Assembly: GCF_004359215.1 (NCBI RefSeq)
Contig: NC_090622.1
Span: forward strand, 1,159,715-1,223,714
Reading direction: 5' to 3'
DNA: 64,000 nucleotides
DNA from: Bremia lactucae
Lineage: Eukaryota > Oomycota > Peronosporomycetes > Peronosporales > Peronosporaceae
Shown here in pieces: positions 42,661 to 53,689 of the stretch (the first letter of the stretch is position 1; each line of letters opens with the position of its first letter). The notes beneath the pieces were generated by a model. It ran no database searches and was not told the DNA's origin. It saw only the letters and a list, made by a program, of their open reading frames with translations. A program made the position numbers and the translations under genes.

Positions 42661-43590
42661 ACTTGTGCAAGTACGCCGCTATACCAAGGAACTTTCTAAG
42701 TCCCTTGACATCGACTGGAACTGGCCAGTCGGAAATTGCCTTGATATTTTCGGGATCAGGGCGCACGCCGTGTTTACCGACGATGCACTCAAGAAGTGGT
42801 ATTTCGCTTGCAGCGAATATCCACTTCTTAAGTGACGGGCAGCTTGCTTGGTTCCATACAATGCCTTCTCAAGAAGACATTTCTGGGCTGACCTTATCGA
42901 AATTTCGAAGCCATCCGGCTGATCCATATAATTTTCTTCTTCGACTGCGTACAACTTATGCTTTCGCATAAGTGTAAGAACCTGACGAACGCGAGTTTTA
43001 TGAACTTCCACGTCCGTCTTTCCGTCCATGGCCCGGCTGTGGACGAATACATCGTCGAAATAACTCGGTGCAAAATCCCGACCGGTCTCAACAGGTTTGT
43101 TACAAATCTGTTGAATGTTGCAGAGGCGTTACTAAGCCACTGAGGCAGCACTAGCCATTCCCAGAGCATCCTACTGGGAGTGCTCACTACTGTGTACGGG
43201 ATGTCCCGTTCACGCATAAGGATCTGATAAAATCCTCCCATCAGATCCATAGACGAAAAGATGGTACTCTTCGACATATCATCTATATTTACGTCTTTCC
43301 TAGGTATCGGTGTTTGAGCCGGTACCGTTGCAGCATTCAATTTATTGAAAGCATGCACTATCCGCCGCCCTCCTGTGGCATTTTGCACAAAGAAGGTTGG
43401 AGAGCTATGTGGGAAAGGTGACTCCCTCACATGGCCGGATTTTAATCGATCGATAAAGAATTAATCGAGCGCAAGTAGTTGTTCACGAGGCAGTGGCCAC
43501 TGCTTCATGACACAGTACTTCGAGCTCGGTTTGAGCTCGATCTCATATCGAGTGCCTTTATCTTTAAACAACTCGTATGTAAATGTTTAA
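42660..43590 (-). pseudogene. Reverse transcriptase remnant with a foreign insert
   Basis: Frame 42894-43430 encodes SPHSSPTFFVQNATGG, RRIVHAFNKLNAATVPAQTP, SSMDLMGGFYQILMRERDI and MLWEWLVLPQ, a typical gypsy RT up to just before the active site. Frame 42679-43029 continues TDVEVHKTRVRQVLTLMRKH and then runs into a copia-type segment. Confidence 0.85.
42833..42944 (-). mobile_element. Ty1/copia reverse-transcriptase patch inside gypsy RT, ~112 bp
   Basis: On the minus strand the frame changes from gypsy RT (LMRKHKLYA) to EENYMDQPDGFEIS and CLLEKALYGTKQAARHL, the diagnostic copia RT signature (YMxQPxGF ... LxKALYGLKQAPR). It then returns to the gypsy sequence SGYSLQAKYHF in another frame. Elements B1 (near 55640) and D1 lack the insert at this point. 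Confidence 0.8.
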
Positions 43591-43949
43591 GGGAATACAT
43601 TCCGGAATTCAATCAAATCCTTATATAAAGGATTTGTCTTAAGTGACTCCCTGGAGTGAGTAGTATATCTCTCAATCCGAGTCTTCACATCGAGGACACT
43701 TTTTCCATTGTTGAGCTGCTGAGAAATCATTCGTTCACTGCAAAAATTAATTACCGCTGACCGAATATCGGTCACGTATTCGTCCTCTGTGACGAGTATG
43801 CAGATCTGCTTGATTCTGCCACTATGCAGATTTTTTAAGAATCATTAAGGTTCTAGGATTAAAAATAGAGTTATCTCCGACGGTAACTTCTGTGGCGCAT
43901 ACAGATCAAGAGTATAAGCGCCTACTCTCGATCCGTCATTAACCAAGAC

Positions 43950-44860
43950 ATTTAATGTCCCTGGGCTCCCCTTTTCACAGGCTGCCGAGGGATCAATTCC
44001 TTGGGATATTGAAGTATAGTCACTTCAGCATTAACTATTTAAGGAGATTTCTCCTCAAGCACCTGGAAACTTATTCCCTTAACGTTTCCGACTTGGTTTG
44101 CGCTATCACTGCCGGGTCCTCTTCGGTCGAATCTCTGCTAGACCTAGGATCTGTTGCCCATTTTGGACAACCGGTATATTTTTTGAATGTAGCTCGCTAG
44201 GCATACGTTCATGTCTCAATCCACTCGACATATTCGAGTGGTGGACCTTCGTCGCTGCCTGTGCATTCGCGAAGCCGCCGACAGCTGACTCCACAATGTG
44301 ATTAGTAATCACGCTGTGATCTTGTGCAGTTCTACTAACGACCGTACCACAAGTGAGGCCATCGCATTCACTCGTAGTACATCCACACGCTTGTGGACGC
44401 TCCAAGACGTTCATCAGATGACCATCTGAAGAACAAGTGGCAGGCATTTTTACGGATCAATGCTGCCAGCTGATTCTTGGCTCATATTCTCTGAATCAAG
44501 GTAGACCTAGGATGACATCAAATTCGTCATCCATATCCAGTACGATGCAATCATCATCATAGTGTAAATCTTTTAACGTGTAGTGAAATTTCACTACGCG
44601 TTTCATTACTATTATCGATGCGCCTGTCGCTAGACGCATCGTCATCCTCGTTGGAGGGATGTCGCGCTCAAGATATTTGGGCCTACGACCCTCTAGTGAC
44701 TGGCGACAAATAAAGTTATTCGACGGTCCACAGTCCACTAGGGCTCTGAGTGACAAATCATTTGTCACTTCAATGTTCAAGGTGATGAGGGATACCTTAT
44801 CATCAGGTGCAGAGACACATACTGATTGTGTGTCTGGAGCAACTTTAGTCAAGAGTTTGG
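43950..44860 (-). pseudogene. Protease region of element 39034-46342
   Basis: Frame 44496-44852 encodes SLRALVDCGPSNNFICRQS, the retropepsin active-site region (D-C-G in place of D-S/T-G), then TRMTMRLATGAS and DCIVLDMDDEFDVILGLP, the canonical C-terminal box. The frame stops there; 44106-44447 continues in another register with SDGHLMNVLERPQACGC. Confidence 0.8.
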
Positions 44861-44999
44861 CAAATTCTCTTGAGATTGCTGGATCAGTAGGGCGTTGCGC
44901 CCCTACTGACCCCGACCGTTTTTTGGCGGTCCGCTTCGCTGTTGCGATTTTGCAACAACGTCGGACCCGCGACCGTTTCTCTTTTTTGCATACGGTCCA

Positions 45000-46027
45000 A
45001 ATTACGTTCAGTACCTATCGGTGCTGGGCGTGGGGCACTACACTCATGAGCGTAGTGTCCTAATTTTTGACAGCGAGTGTATCTCTGCAGTCACTTATTG
45101 GTCGAAAAGTTAGGTCTCTCGCTTTCGACATAAGAGAGGTCCATAGGTTCTGAACCTCCAAGCTCGTGTCGTCTCAGAGGACTTTACGATGACGAACTAG
45201 CTTGAGCCTGTCTCAAGCTAGAGTCCTCCTGTTCCGCAACGGATATTGCTTCATCAAGCGTATCCAGTTCCAAGCGGAACAGGTGGGTCTTTCGGAGACC
45301 ATTCGTGAGACCTTGCATGAACACCGTAATCAATGTGTGATCATGGACTGGGTTATTTGTTATACAACTCGCTAAGAGTCATATGTGCTGGGCATATGCG
45401 TGAACATCACGCTTGCCTTGCTTGAGTTTCAGAAGCTCTGAACGAGCTCTGGACTCAGCCCTAGGCGGTTGAAACATCTGTTTGAGCCGAAATCACAAAA
45501 GCATCTAGCAACCCAAAGACTTATAAGTCGCGCAACTTAAGGTCTAGTGCCCAAGTTTTGGCACGACCTACCAAATTTGACTGAGCAAATGCGACTTGCA
45601 TTTGCTCGTCGACGATGTGACGAGCCCTTATGGCATCGTCCAAATCGACAAACCATCTTAAGAGGGGGTCTTCTTCGACTCCCCTATACTTAAAGATGTC
45701 AATTTTTAAGCCTTCGGGACGACGCGTTTGCGTCATTCCAGGTACAGGGGTCTGTACCTGTTGTAACCTCAACAGTTCTTATTATTGAGAGCCTTGCTGA
45801 TTAAGCAAGGCTACATTCTCCTTCACCTCGTCAAGTTCATGTTGTATGAACTTGAGGATGGCTGAATGGAGGGCATATCTGTCCAAACTGGACAGCCATG
45901 TCAGGATGGCATCATTCCCTACGGTCGAACTCATTCGTTCGATTGCACTCCTTTCGATTTCACTAAGAATGAAGTAGCTATCACTCGAAAAGTGATGCGT
46001 ATTTCCATTATTATCTAATATGTCCAT
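45000..46027 (-). pseudogene. Gag of element 39034-46342 (family B)
   Basis: ATG 46027 starts MDILDNNGNTHHFSSDSYFI, then IERMSSTVGNDAILTWL and FIQHELDEVKENVALLNQQ, ending at 45782. Frame 45521-45772 continues with GLKIDIFKYRGVEEDPLL and VGRAKTWALDLKL. It is the same gag as in element B1 (52611). Confidence 0.8.
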
Positions 46028-46058
46028 GTTAGATGATGGGACTGTGGTGCTTGGACGG

Positions 46059-46077
46059 ACTACTAAGTGCTACCAGG
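46059..46077 (-). other. Primer-binding site
   Basis: On the minus strand CCTGGTAGCACTTAGTAGT follows the LTR directly, the same TGGTAGCACT core as in families A and C. Confidence 0.7.
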
Positions 46078-46342
46078 TGTAACGGGGCGCTCCCGACTTG
46101 TAACTTAATTGTGGACTAATACAAAATATGTACTAAATGTCTTATCTGTCTTTCTCTTTGCGCGCGTCCGGCGCTGACTGGACCGCGGAGAAAGTTAATA
46201 TAATGGCCTATATCTACCAATGGATAAGCTTTTAATTATTACCTTGTAAAGCTTTATTTTTCTGATATTATTTATCTTTTAGATAATATACTAATTAACA
46301 ACCTTTAAGTGTTAATGTCATGTAACGATACACCCCGTTGCA
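46078..46342 (-). repeat. 5' LTR B with internal deletion
   Basis: On the minus strand it starts TGCAACGGGGTG and ends CCCCGTTACA. It lacks about 150-170 bp, including the double hairpin, relative to 52116-52560. Confidence 0.82.
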
Positions 46343-46682
46343 GTCGTCGTCTGACAAGCACGAGAGATAATATCAAAATTTGTAACTATTGCATTTATAG
46401 TATGATCAAAGATCGTCCGGGTGAGAAATTCTCAATAAAATGTGTTACTTTATTTTAATGCTGTTTACATGTGGCCCGCGTCTATTACAGCGAGTATAGT
46501 ATTTAACGTCGTCAATGAGCTTTAGATCATGCCAAATTGTAGGCAGGTGCTAGAAGTCTATTATAAGAGTGATGGGTCAGTCTAACGATTAGTTTCGACA
46601 GAGTCGACGCACGGGGGCTCACATCGTAGCTCGTCGATGGCAACTTTTCTTCATTATTTTCATGAGTATCACATTGTGACAA

Positions 46683-46814
46683 TCAGCCAATAAGAAAAGT
46701 TATCTTTCGGACCAATGTTAGCTCCACAAACGCAAACACTCTTTCTGTTGCCACAATCACCCATAGCGTGCCACACGGCATCGCAAAAAAGACCCATCAA
46801 TTATCAGCCAATAA
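46683..46814 (+). promoter_or_regulatory. Two CCAAT-type boxes upstream of the b5 reductase gene
   Basis: TCAGCCAATAA occurs at 46683-46693 and again at 46804-46814, 76-207 bp before the ATG at 46890. CCAAT boxes bind NF-Y type factors in eukaryotes. The match is by eye. Confidence 0.4.
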
Positions 46815-46889
46815 AACCCCAGTCTTTGCAGCCATTACGTACCCTACGTGAGACGTGTGCCAGAAGCTCGCCCACCTCCGACCATAACC

Positions 46890-47346
46890 ATGTTCACCTC
46901 TTCAATGCACTCTGCATTCCGCCAGCCACTCCGTAGCGCTGCCTCTGTTACTGCCATGGTCTCTGCACTTGGTCTTGCCAACATATCGTCTACTGCACGC
47001 AATAGTGAGGAACCCAAGCGGGCGCTTAGCCCCAAGGAGTTTCGTCCTTTTAAAGTCACTAAAGTCGAGGATGTAACCCACGACACGAAGCGGTTAGTCT
47101 TTGCATTACCTAGCCAAGACGATGAAATGGGCCTCACTGCGGCCAGTTGCCTCGTGGCCAAAGCGGACGTCCATGGCGAGAACGTCGTGCGTCCGTACAC
47201 GCCAACGAATACGAACGCCGAAAAGGGCCACGTCGAGCTCGTGGTCAAGGGCTATCCGGATGGGAAAATGAGCAAACATATTGCGAATTTAAAAGTAGGC
47301 GACGAACTCGCGATGAAAGGCCCGTTGATCAAATTTGTATACACGC
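46890..47346 (+). CDS. NADH-cytochrome b5 reductase, 5' part (cut by assembly gap)
   Basis: The visible 152 residues have an N-terminal targeting or anchor region (1-40, Ser/Ala/Arg-rich with a hydrophobic AMVSALGLANI stretch), then the FAD-binding domain. PFKVTKVEDVTHDTKRLVF leads into the flavin motif RPYTPTN (101-107), followed by VVKGYPDGKMSKHIANLKVG and DELAMKGP. The enzyme transfers electrons from NADH through FAD to cytochrome b5, at the mitochondrial outer membrane or ER. ATG 46890 is preferred over an upstream in-frame start because it begins the targeting region. The NADH-binding half must lie in or beyond the gap at 47347; beyond the gap the sequence is retroelement, so the gene may be truncated. 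Confidence 0.88.
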
Positions 47347-47446
47347 NNNNNNNNNNNNNNNNNNNNNNNNNNNNNNNNNNNNNNNNNNNNNNNNNNNNNN
47401 NNNNNNNNNNNNNNNNNNNNNNNNNNNNNNNNNNNNNNNNNNNNNN
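47347..47446. other. Assembly gap, 100 N
   Basis: Exactly 100 N, the usual size for a gap of unknown length. The left flank is the b5 reductase gene and the right flank is the middle of a gypsy RT/RNase H region. Confidence 0.99.
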
Positions 47447-48115
47447 CTAGGGCTCGCTAAGTACTTGCTTAAGTACAGTAAGAATAATGCGGAAATCACT
47501 AAGCATTTGTTTGATTTCCTTAAAAAAGGATACATATTAGATTTGGTCATAGAAACAAGTAGTTGCGTTCACATCAGTGAATCAAACTTTTGTAAAGGCA
47601 CCGGTCATGGCATTGCCAGACGCAGATAAGCCATTAAGCGTCGTCTGCTATACAAAATATTTGAATCGGCAGCGCCCTCATGCAGAAGGATGACGTCGGC
47701 TCACCTCTTACCAATCAAGGCTTTTTTTTATTTAAAAGCCGAGGAATGGAATTACCCAGTCTATGACAAAGAGCTACTTTCAATCAAGTATGCACTTGTT
47801 AAGTTTCGAGTGCATCTGTTAGACACCGAGCCATTTGTGGTCTATACGGATCCCGCAACACTGCGGACCGCAATAAGCTCACCGCACGCCTCGCCTAGAA
47901 TGGTAAGATAGCTAACATTCTTCTTTTTGAATGTAAGTTCAAAGTTGAAAATACAACCGAGTAAGTCGAATGTCTTGGCTATCGCATTATCGCGCAGACC
48001 AGACTTCGAGGCAAGAGACCAGGAAAGTGTGTCTAGTGCTAAGGCACAAATTGAGTCGTCAACGTTGGTAGCCATGAAGGTCTACCACGTGACGAGCTCA
48101 TTGGCTCCGAAATAA
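47447..48115 (+). pseudogene. RT thumb and RNase H remnant of element C2
   Basis: LGLAKYLLKYSKNNAEITKH aligns with LELANYLHKYSKNYAEQTKP of element C3. RNase H pieces are VYDKELLSIKYALVKFRVHL and PFVVYTDPATLRTAISS (47690-47911). The nucleic-acid core at 47550-47690 is damaged. Confidence 0.75.
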
Positions 48116-48239
48116 AGCAGAGCTATAGTCAGGACGAATATTGTCGTCTGCTGTTGGATCACTTCGGTGAGCGAAAGGTCTCCCTTTGACGCACCTGAAG
48201 GCTAAGCTGAGCCACTTTAGCTACAGCGATGGCCTGTTA

Positions 48240-49200
48240 TGGCATCAGCTTTCACCTTGTGATCCCTTGTGAATCTATGGCCCGCATGACACATATTATA
48301 AGTTGAGATACTTCTTGAGCTCCATGATGCACCATCGAGTGGGCATCTGGGCCGTGAAAATACATTCTTACGAGTGTCAGAGAACTTTTGGTGGCCACAC
48401 CTATATCGACGGGTGGCCAACTATATTCGCTCCTCAAATAGTGTCAGCGCAAAAAGCCTGCACCGTCCAGCAGTGTGCTATTGCAGTCGCTACCGATTCC
48501 AACGGATTGTTAGAAGCCGCCTGCGATAAGGGTCGGACAGGGCTCGTCGACTTTGTAGACAAACTGAGCAAAATGGTGCATTTAGCACCATGTAAAACAT
48601 CGATCACTGGCAAGAAGGCAGCTCTCTTGTTCCTGGAAAATGTGTACCGACTACACGGGATGCCCGAATTTATAGTATGGGGCCGGGATCCACGTTTACG
48701 TCGGTTTTTTGGCGACAATTGTTTGAGCTGCTAGGTAGCAAGCTACACATGTTCACTGAAACTTGCCCTAGCGATCCTGCCAGTTTAGCAGTGGTCATTA
48801 AAACTACACATTATGACCGACCTCTCGGTGGCATCATCGGCGAGTTTGATGCTAGAAGCGTGGAGAGGCTCACAGCTCTGTGGATGAGCGATTAGCCACC
48901 ACACGTAAAGTCCGTGACGCAATGCCAAGCGCACAGGACAAGCAGAAAGAATATGCAGACCGAAATGGCCGCAAAAACAATGAACGCTTTAGAGTGGGTG
49001 AAAAGGTACTTTTAAGTACTGCTAACCTACCTAAAAATGCAATTTGTATACTACCTGGAGGTACTACGAAGTTGTTGCCGCTTTTCATTGGACCCTTTAC
49101 GGTGGTAGAAGAGGTTGGAGACCTAATTATTGGCTCAACCTTCCCCCGTATATGAATACGCACCCCGTATTTTACGTGGGTCGTCTGAAACGGTATGTAG
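48240..49200 (+). pseudogene. Integrase remnant of element C2
   Basis: Frame 48303-48734 includes LVDFVDKLSKMVHLAP, the catalytic core just past the first Asp, and LFLENVYRLHGMPEFI with GRDPRLRR in place of the usual D-R-D-P/x-F second-Asp motif. Frame 48880-49155 has RKVRDAMPSAQDKQKEYADRNGR split over two runs and GEKVLLSTANLP, the C-terminal region. HPVFYVGRLKRY-type sequence follows near 49150-49200. Confidence 0.75.
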
Positions 49201-49370
49201 ACAAATGACGGTCACATATCCCCATCCGTCTAAGGAGACCAATGGTGACGTCGTTCGGGTGAGGGGGGCGGTGAAGGCGAGAAGCAATCGGATCGTTGCC
49301 TCCCACCACGAGCAGGACTTGGAGAGCGAGGGACATTACGCGAGTAACGCGGATCCCTCAGTATTATCCT

Positions 49371-49583
49371 CTAAAAGAAGTCCAAGCTAGTCTTCAGGCG
49401 TTCATAACCCCGACAAGATTTTGCTCGGACATCAACGAGATCCGAGGTCAGTTGTGAGACTTGACCCTCGAGATCTGCAATACTTCGTTCAGCAGCGCTC
49501 AACGGCTGTGACTGAACGGATGAAGGTAAGGCAGCCGTGAGTAGTTGGGCGAGATCGCCATTCATATCGGGCGCCGCCTGCAC
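49371..49583 (-). pseudogene. C-terminal coiled-coil piece of antisense ORF C2
   Basis: The minus-strand frame encodes LSAAERSIADLEGQVSQLTS and DLVDVRAK and then stops. Hydrophobic residues fall in heptad spacing. It sits at the place where aORF-A1 and aORF-D1 also end in a coiled coil, just beyond the chromodomain. Confidence 0.5.
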
Positions 49584-49585
49584 TG

Positions 49586-49789
49586 ATGGATGCGGGTGGG
49601 AATCGACGTTTCCTTATTGGAAGGTTGCTTGCTCACCGCTCCGTGAGGCAAGGGTATCAGATGCTCATCCAATGGAAAGATTACCCGAAGAGTTTTGACT
49701 CTTGGGAGCCGACCGATACCCTACGTATTGATGTGCCTGGCTCGGTGGCTGCCTCTGAAAAGGAGCACCAGCTGAGGCCTGTTCGATAG
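49586..49789 (+). pseudogene. Chromodomain of element C2
   Basis: The frame reads RRFLIGRLLAHRSVRQGYQM, LIQWKDYPKSFDSWEPTDT and LRIDVPGS, a clear chromodomain followed by a short tail and stop. It has no start codon of its own in this role and would be the C-terminus of integrase. Confidence 0.8.
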
Positions 49790-50008
49790 TTACAAATGGA
49801 CAAGCAGGAGCAGCATTGTGAGAAGAAACAGGGGGTACAGTACCGCCCATGATTTCTTCACACGCAAGCGGGCGAAATTAATTCGTTGCGACCGCTGTTT
49901 CATCGTATCGGAATGCGGATAAATGCGGCGCAAGAATTTCACCTCGTATAGGTGGGGCGTTTCATTCGAACGCAACACGACCGAGATCGGGAAAATACGC
50001 CCGAGCAT
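49665..50008 (-). pseudogene. Middle part of antisense ORF C2, frameshifted
   Basis: Minus-strand frames encode GRIFPISVVLRSNETPHLYE and RSQRINFARLRVKK, then in the next frame MGGTVPPVSSHNAAP and SAGAPFQRQPPSQAHQYVG. The VL-x-x-NET and NFARLRxK blocks resemble KIPLVLFPNETRT and DFAKLKAK of aORF-A1. Confidence 0.5.
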
Positions 50009-50144
50009 TTATCCCTTACCCTTCGATGACTTAAAGACGCCACAAATTTATGAGCGTCTATAAGAGTGCGCTCTAGGAGCGCCGCTCTTGGTTACTTTGA
50101 AGGAAATCATTTAGATGGAGGTGCCATAAGTGATGTGTCACTCG

Positions 50145-50678
50145 TCACATAGCCACGTTCAAAATGACTGGCTTGTGACACCTACTGAGCACGTTCACGA
50201 GTCGGCGGCGGAGCTTTAGGCTCAGAATCGTCTGTGTCAGAACTATTATGGATAATGGTCTGCTCGTAAGGCGTTGTGGTTTTACCCAACGAAGAAGTGG
50301 CTGCGCCTTTATGGGCAACGCTCTCACTAGTAGTCGCTGCGCTATCCAGCGCAGACGCCGATACAGCATTCGTAAGTGTTGCTGTCTCCATGTTGCGCCA
50401 TCATCCTTCCTCATGAGCTCGTTATCCGCATTACTACTATGAGGTGACGGTAACGGTGTCGACTCATTGTAGTCGACAATGAGTGGCAGATCAGCGTCCT
50501 CACTATTAAAGTAGGATGGATGTTTTAGCCCCATTAACGCGACAGCAGCAGTAGCTGTCGGCGTTTGGACTAAGGCATTGGACGCGGCCGGCGACTTAAC
50601 TCGGCGCGTGCGCTTAATGCGAGGTTGAGTGGACGTCTTCGCAGACGACTCACCAACGTTGCCCATTTTTGGTGGCAT
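50145..50678 (-). pseudogene. N-terminal part of antisense ORF C2, frameshifted
   Basis: ATG 50678 opens MPPKMGNVGESSAKTSTQ, then ASNALVQTPTATAAVAL and VDYNESTPLPSPH. After DDGA the frame is lost by a small deletion; the continuation is in frame 50182-50391 (METATLTNAVSASALDSA, HKGAATSSLGKTT, TRERAQ). Both parts match the intact copy at 12556-13164. Confidence 0.6.
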
Positions 50679-50805
50679 ATTATGCTCCGTGTAAGACAGA
50701 GATAGCAAGAATGAAAGAGAGAACTAAGCGGCGCGTAAAGCAGCTCGCTGTTTCTCTGTCCTCCATGGTGAATTTCAAAGTGTAAATTCTTTTTAACGGG
50801 TGGAT

Positions 50806-51329
50806 AACGTATCGGGCTTAAGTTTTTCTAATGTAACACAGTTCCCGTTGACTACACTTTGTAAACTTAAGGGTATGGTCAATTACTTAAGTAAAATAAT
50901 TAGACCCAGTACTTGGGTAAGGTTCACACTGTGACCTACCCTTGTGTATGTTATGCACATAGGTACATTCTCATTAGGAAAAATTATGCCTAGCGTCATC
51001 CGTTACGCGAGGTATCTAGAAAGATACGCTCGCAATACATATTCGTGTTATCGACAGGAAAGAAATTTTATGATTGATAAAATATATACAATTAAATATA
51101 TAAATCAGTCTGAAAACTACGTCCTACTTAGTAAGTGCGCGCGAGGAGTCGGATTACCGCTCCCGTGACGAATCTTTACTAGAGTACTTTGTGCGTTGGG
51201 TGAGGTAGGTAAGGCGCTCACAACAATTACCTCCACGGCACACGACAGTAGACGGTCTGACCGAATCCTCGCTGTGCTACGGTGTGTGCCGAAGTAGAGC
51301 GTGGCCGCATTAAGACGTGCTCGCCTACA
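50806..51329 (+). repeat. 3' LTR of element C2 (family C)
   Basis: Aligns over its length with 13297-13839 and 59739-60270. The 5' border is diverged (CGTATCGGGC); the 3' border CTCGCCTACA is clear. Confidence 0.82.
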
Positions 51330-51595
51330 TTATTGTACCACGTACGTGCTGAAAATATTAAAAAAATAAGAATTAGACAGTCGGTACATTTATCGGAGCT
51401 AATACCCTAGGAAGCGTCCGCGTATTAGACGTATTCACCTTCATGGCCGCTGTGGAAAAAAATATTGTTTGCCAGGCTTTTTCCCTTGTATTCCAAAAGT
51501 ATTCCAAAAGTCAAAAACACAAGCTTACACTTGATGATGTAACGCCGCTTAATACATATTCTAGAAAGGCGATGACGTCATAGGATCATAATTAT

Positions 51596-52001
51596 TGTAG
51601 TGCGAACATTTCGGTCGGTTAATTGTTAATGTGGTACAATTCACATTAGGTTAAATACCCCTTTTTATATTAATTGGTAATTCATGTTGCTGCCACCACA
51701 TAGAGATCTGGTGGCCGAAATTCGTATAAACGTAATTAAGGTAAGGTTCCTATATGTTAAAACATTGTAATAGTTCAGTGCCCTTTTGTTTATCAAAGTG
51801 TCTAGTTCCTTCTTAAGGCTTGCGCTGCGGTCAGTGTAGTAATAAGCCTTTCTAAGATTAATAATTTCGGGCATTAGTTGTATAAGCTCTACGAGCTTAT
51901 ACGACACACATAGCTATAAAACGAATTGATTCCGTAGAACTAAGTGACCCTTTGAGTCTAAAAATTCCTTTAACCTTAAGGAGCGAGGTAGCTCCGCTAT
52001 C
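51596..52001 (+). repeat. Solo LTR, family A (A4)
   Basis: It begins TGTAGTGCGAAC and ends near GCTCCGCTATC, aligning throughout with LTR A. The pentamer ATTAT precedes it (51591-51595) and follows it (52002-52006), so it looks like a solo LTR with its target duplication. One base at the right end is ambiguous. No internal sequence remains. Confidence 0.75.
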
Positions 52002-52115
52002 ATTATATAAGGGGAAGTGTCTTCGTAAAGACGTTAATTACGGACGTGTGATGATCGATTATTGGTCGAGATAAATTTGCTTACTTGCAGAAGGCTAAAA
52101 GTAGCACAGAGCAAG

Positions 52116-52560
52116 TGAAACGGGGTGTAGCGTTCCATGACATTAACTTTTGAAGATTGTTAAATAATATATTATCCAAAAGGTAAATAATATCTTAAAA
52201 ATATTACTTCTCATAGTAATATTCGGAAAGCTTATCCATTGGTAGATATAGGTCATTAAACCTACTTGCTCCGCGGTCCAGTAAGCACACGACGCGCGCA
52301 AACAGAGAGGCCGATTAGAATTTATTATATGTTTTGTATTAGTATAAAAATTACGTTAGTATTAAATTGATAGAAACAGAAGAGCTTAATAATATTAAAT
52401 AGAGTTTACTTTTAAAACTCTTTAAAGCAAGTGTTTTAAAGGGAGTCTTCCTCTGCAAGTAATACTAGTGTACGTGAAGTGACGTGAGGCACCACTCGCA
52501 CTGAAGCAGTGCGAAGTGGACTTGTACTGAAGCAGTCCAAGTCGGCCGTACCCCGTTACA
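52116..52560 (+). repeat. 5' LTR of element B1 (family B), 445 bp
   Basis: Starts TGAAACGGGGTG and ends CCCCGTTACA. Two adjacent hairpins lie at 52492-52519 and 52519-52543. A degraded primer site (TTTGTAGCACTTTGTAGTC) follows. Confidence 0.9.
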
Positions 52561-52610
52561 CTTTGTAGCACTTTGTAGTCCGTCCAAGGACCACAGTTCT
52601 ATCATCTGAC

Positions 52611-53560
52611 ATGGATATATTAGCTGATAATGAAAACACGCATCGCGTTTCGCGTGATAGCTACACCTTTCGAAGTGACATAGAAAGGAGTGCGGTCGAA
52701 CGAATGAGTTCGACCGTAAGGAACGATGCCATCATGATTATGCTGTCCTGTTTGGACATAGATGCCCTTTATTCAGCCATCGCCAACTTTATACAACATG
52801 AACTTGACGAGGCGAAGGAAAAGGTAGCGTTTCTTAATCAGCAAGGCTCTCAACAGGCAGAAATGTTGAGGTTACAACCGGTACAGACAGATCCTTGTAC
52901 CTGGGATAACCCACACGCGCCGTCCCAAAACCTTAAGGATAGACATTTCTAAGTATATGGGAGTCGAAGAAGACTATCTCTTAAGATGGTTTGTCGAGTT
53001 TGTTGATGCCATAACGGCTCACCATATCGTTTGCTCAATCAAATTTGGTAGGTCGTCCCAAACTTGGACACTAGGACTTATGTTGCGCGACCCATATGCC
53101 ATTAGGTCGCTAGAGGCTTTTAAAGCCCGGCTCAGACAGACGTTTCAACCACCTAGGGCTGAGTTCAAAGCTCGATCAGAATTTTGAAACTCAAGCAGAC
53201 AAGCGTGATGTTCACGCTTATGATCAGCACATACGACTCTTAGCGAGTTGTATCACGAACACACCAGTTCATTAACACACGGTGGTTACGGTGTTCATGC
53301 AAGGTCTTGCGGATGGTCCCGTGAAAATACACCTGTTCCGCTTGGAACTGGATACGCTTGAAGATGCAATATCCGTTGCGGAACCGGAGGACTTTAGCTT
53401 GAGACAGGCTCAAGCCTAGTTCGTCATCGTATCTAACTCCTAGACGACATGAGCTAGGACGTCGAAAGCGAGAGACCTCGCTTTTCGACCAATAAGTGAC
53501 TGCAGAGATACACTCGCTGTCAAAAAGTTAGGTCACTACGCTCATGAGTGTAGTGCCTCA
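52611..53560 (+). pseudogene. Gag of element B1
   Basis: ATG 52611 gives MDILADNENTHRVSRDSYTF, IERSAVERMSSTVRNDAIM and FIQHELDEAKEKVAFLNQQ, with a stop at 52952. Frame 52957-53187 continues MGVEEDYLLRWFVEF and FGRSSQTWTLGLML. A degraded zinc knuckle (YTRCQK, then HYAHEC in another frame) lies near 53505-53555. Confidence 0.82.
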
Positions 53561-53689
53561 CGCCCAGTACGGAGAGTACTGAACGTATTTATGAACCGAA
53601 TGCGAAGAAGGGCAAAGGTCGCCGGTCTGACGTTGTTGCGAAATCGCAACAACAAGGTGGACCGCCAAAAAACGGTCGGATCAGTAGGG

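Larger units (their letters stand above)
39034..46342 (-). mobile_element. Chimeric gypsy element: B-type 5' LTR and gag/pol, D-type 3' end
   Basis: On the minus strand it runs from an LTR B (46078-46342) and primer site through gag, protease, RT, RNase H and integrase, all close to element B1. Near 40573-40600 the integrase C-terminus occurs twice, after which the antisense frame and the partial LTR (39034-39176) are family D. The two ends therefore come from different LTR families. All sense genes carry frameshifts or stops. Confidence 0.75.
47447..51329 (+). mobile_element. Element C2: 3' part of a family C chromovirus
   Basis: From the gap rightwards it contains RT thumb/RNase H, integrase, chromodomain, antisense frames and an LTR C at 50806-51329. 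The 5' part is missing behind the gap. The sense frames have many stops. Confidence 0.8.
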
